Origin: Betaproteobacteria bacterium SG8_40
Lineage (GTDB): Bacteria; Pseudomonadota; Gammaproteobacteria; Burkholderiales; Eutrophovitaceae
Direction of reading: 5' to 3'
NCBI GenBank assembly: GCA_001304425.1
Contig: LJTS01000151.1
Location: forward strand, 1 to 6,667
Length of the DNA: 6,667 nt
Part shown: positions 5,623 through 6,667 of the stretch, one piece after another
Position numbering within the stretch: the first letter of the stretch is position 1
Layout of the letters: each line of letters starts with the position of its first letter
Notes under the pieces: model-generated
What the model saw: only the letters and a program-made list of their open reading frames with translations
The model's database searches: none
Told to the model about the DNA's origin: nothing
Program-made: the position numbers and the translations under genes

Positions 5623-6667
5623 ATGAACCAGAAAATCGTTTACTCGAAGACCGGCAAAGGCGTCCTCGAGATCAAGAACAAGGCGGGCAAGCTGTCACGC
5701 GTACTGACCAGAGTGCTGGCTTTGGTCGACGGCAAGTCAGCGGTAGCCGATCTGGTCGCCAAATCAAAGCTGTCCGAGGCCGATATCGCCAAACATATCG
5801 TAGCCCTCGAAGAAGGCGGCTACATCAAGGAGTTTTCGAGCCTCTCCGGCGCGACGTCCATGTCCCGGCCGTCTTCGGGGGCCACTGCCTACGTCGACGA
5901 TCTTGATTTCACTAGCCAACTGTCACCTGGCAAGCGGGTCTATTCAAGCTCGCAAGTCGAGATGCGCGCCCGGGAATCGGCCGATCGTCAACAGGCGGAA
6001 GCCGATGCGCAACTCAAACGGCAGCAGGACGAGCAGAGAAAGAAAAACGAAGCTGCCCGACAGGCACGCGAAGAAGCTGTAAGGCTTGCCCGCATCGAAG
6101 CGGAGCGTAAAGCCAAAGAGGCCGCTGCGATCAAGACAAGACAACAGGCAGAGCTCAAGGCAAAGCAGCAAGCCGCGGAAATGGAGAAAACGACCCGCGA
6201 CCTTGCGAAGATCCTCGAGGCTGAGCGGCAGGCTCTCGAAAAGGCGGACCAGCGGAAGAAGGCGGAACAGGCACGCAAGTCCCGGGAAGACGCCGACCGG
6301 CAGGCCCAGCAGGACACTGAGCGCAAGCGCAAGGAAGAAGAGGAGCGCAAACGCAAGGAGGAAGAGAGCCGGCGCAAGGAAGAAGAGGAGCGCAAGCGCC
6401 GCGAGGAGGAAGAGCGCAAGCGCAAGGAAGAAGAGGAACGCAAGCGCCGCGAGGACGAGGAGCGCAGGCGCAAGGAGGAAGAGGAGCGCAAGCGCCGCGA
6501 GGAGGAAGAGCGCAAGCGCAAGGAGGAAGAGGAACGCAAGCGCCGCGAGGAGGAAGAGCGCAGGCGCAAGGAAGAAGAGGAACGCAAGCGCCGCGAGGAG
6601 GAAGAGCGCAAGCGCAAGGAGGAAGAGGAACGCAAGCGCCGCGAGGAGGAAGAGCGCAAGCGCAAGG
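5623..6667 (+). CDS. Unidentified long-helix protein with ER/K repeat (partial, 3' end off window)
   Basis: The open frame gives 348 residues and continues past the window edge. I cannot assign a named family. Residues 1-72 look like a small winged-helix-type domain: KIVYSKTGKG start, helices around 24-36, 39-47 and 51-64, then a GGYIKEF turn-strand. Similar short domains occur, as far as I recall, at the front of some betaproteobacterial signalling proteins. Residues 73-107 are a Ser-rich linker. From 108 to the edge there is no Gly, Pro, Cys or aromatic residue. Residues 108-233 are Ala/Gln/Glu/Arg/Lys-rich, coiled-coil-like helix, and 234-348 are a near-perfect (R/K)4E4 repeat, the ER/K single-alpha-helix pattern. 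No signal peptide or membrane segment is visible, so it is probably cytoplasmic. The ATG at 5623 is chosen because the domain starts there; no Shine-Dalgarno is evident (GGGGA at 5601-5605 is too distant). Similarity searches will match TolA, IF2 or myosin-like proteins on composition alone. Confidence 0.85.
   Translation, partial: MNQKIVYSKTGKGVLEIKNKAGKLSRVLTRVLALVDGKSAVADLVAKSKLSEADIAKHIVALEEGGYIKEFSSLSGATSMSRPSSGATAYVDDLDFTSQLSPGKRVYSSSQVEMRARESADRQQAEADAQLKRQQDEQRKKNEAARQAREEAVRLARIEAERKAKEAAAIKTRQQAELKAKQQAAEMEKTTRDLAKILEAERQALEKADQRKKAEQARKSREDADRQAQQDTERKRKEEEERKRKEEESRRKEEEERKRREEEERKRKEEEERKRREDEERRRKEEEERKRREEEERKRKEEEERKRREEEERRRKEEEERKRREEEERKRKEEEERKRREEEERKRK
6322..6667 (+). 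repeat. 24-nt in-frame tandem repeat encoding (R/K)4E4
   Basis: About 14 units of 24 nt, each encoding four basic then four acidic residues, run to the window edge. One unit (6346-6366) is a codon short, and the next begins with Ser instead of Arg. From 6415 the basic blocks cycle RKRK, RKRR, RRRK, RKRR, so the true period is 96 nt: blocks 6415-6510 and 6511-6606 differ at five positions by hand count, four of them synonymous. The segments 6511-6558 and 6607-6654 are identical over 48 nt. The final basic block (6655-6666) is RKRK where the cycle predicts RRRK. The array is prone to copy-number change and to assembly collapse. Confidence 0.95.

Noticed and set aside
5360..5626. 88-codon open frame before the repeat-protein gene
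   Set aside because: It has no ribosome site, no recognisable domain and mixed third-position base use unlike the genes around it. Kept only as a finding because of its ATGA overlap.
5988..6665. Long minus-strand open frame rich in Ser, Arg and Leu, opposite the repeat
   Set aside because: It is the mirror of the (R/K)4E4 array: antisense of GAG/GAA and CGC/AAG codons gives no stops and an artificial SSSSRLRL pattern. The plus-strand frame has a real N-terminal domain and synonymous variation that preserves the charge pattern.
6322..6667. CRISPR array or intergenic tandem repeat
   Set aside because: The 24-nt units are contiguous, in frame, without spacers, and vary mostly at synonymous positions, so this is a coding repeat.

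Overview
The window is GC-rich, densely coding bacterial chromosome. It carries three confidently identified housekeeping genes and one partial, unidentified gene with an extreme repeat. The MutL carries an endonuclease-type C-terminal domain with a DMHA..E motif, and PntA is a single fused subunit. Together with the high GC, this suggests a proteobacterium, most likely a betaproteobacterium. That placement is inference from protein character, not from a marker gene.

Layout: bases 1-82 hold no recognisable gene. Bases 83-1933 (minus strand) are mutL, for DNA mismatch repair. Bases 1934-2113 are a 180-bp divergent promoter region with two perfect TATAAT boxes, one facing each way, and a small inverted repeat between them. 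Bases 2114-5129 (plus strand) are pntA and pntB, 10 nt apart, encoding the complete proton-translocating nicotinamide nucleotide transhydrogenase. Bases 5130-5622 (493 nt) hold no convincing gene but several short perfect inverted repeats. From 5623 to the window edge runs an open plus-strand gene: a small N-terminal domain that reads like a winged helix, a Ser-rich linker, then a very long uninterrupted charged helix. Its last 115 visible residues are a near-perfect (R/K)4E4 repeat.

PntA and PntB together form the membrane enzyme that uses proton motive force to drive NADH + NADP+ to NAD+ + NADPH. MutL acts separately in mismatch repair and shares only the divergent control region with pntAB. 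The most unusual object is the partial gene at the right edge. Its E4(R/K)4 pattern is the hallmark of stable single alpha-helices (ER/K motifs), and its DNA shows nested 24/48/96-nt periodicity. No known defence or mobile system is visible in the window.
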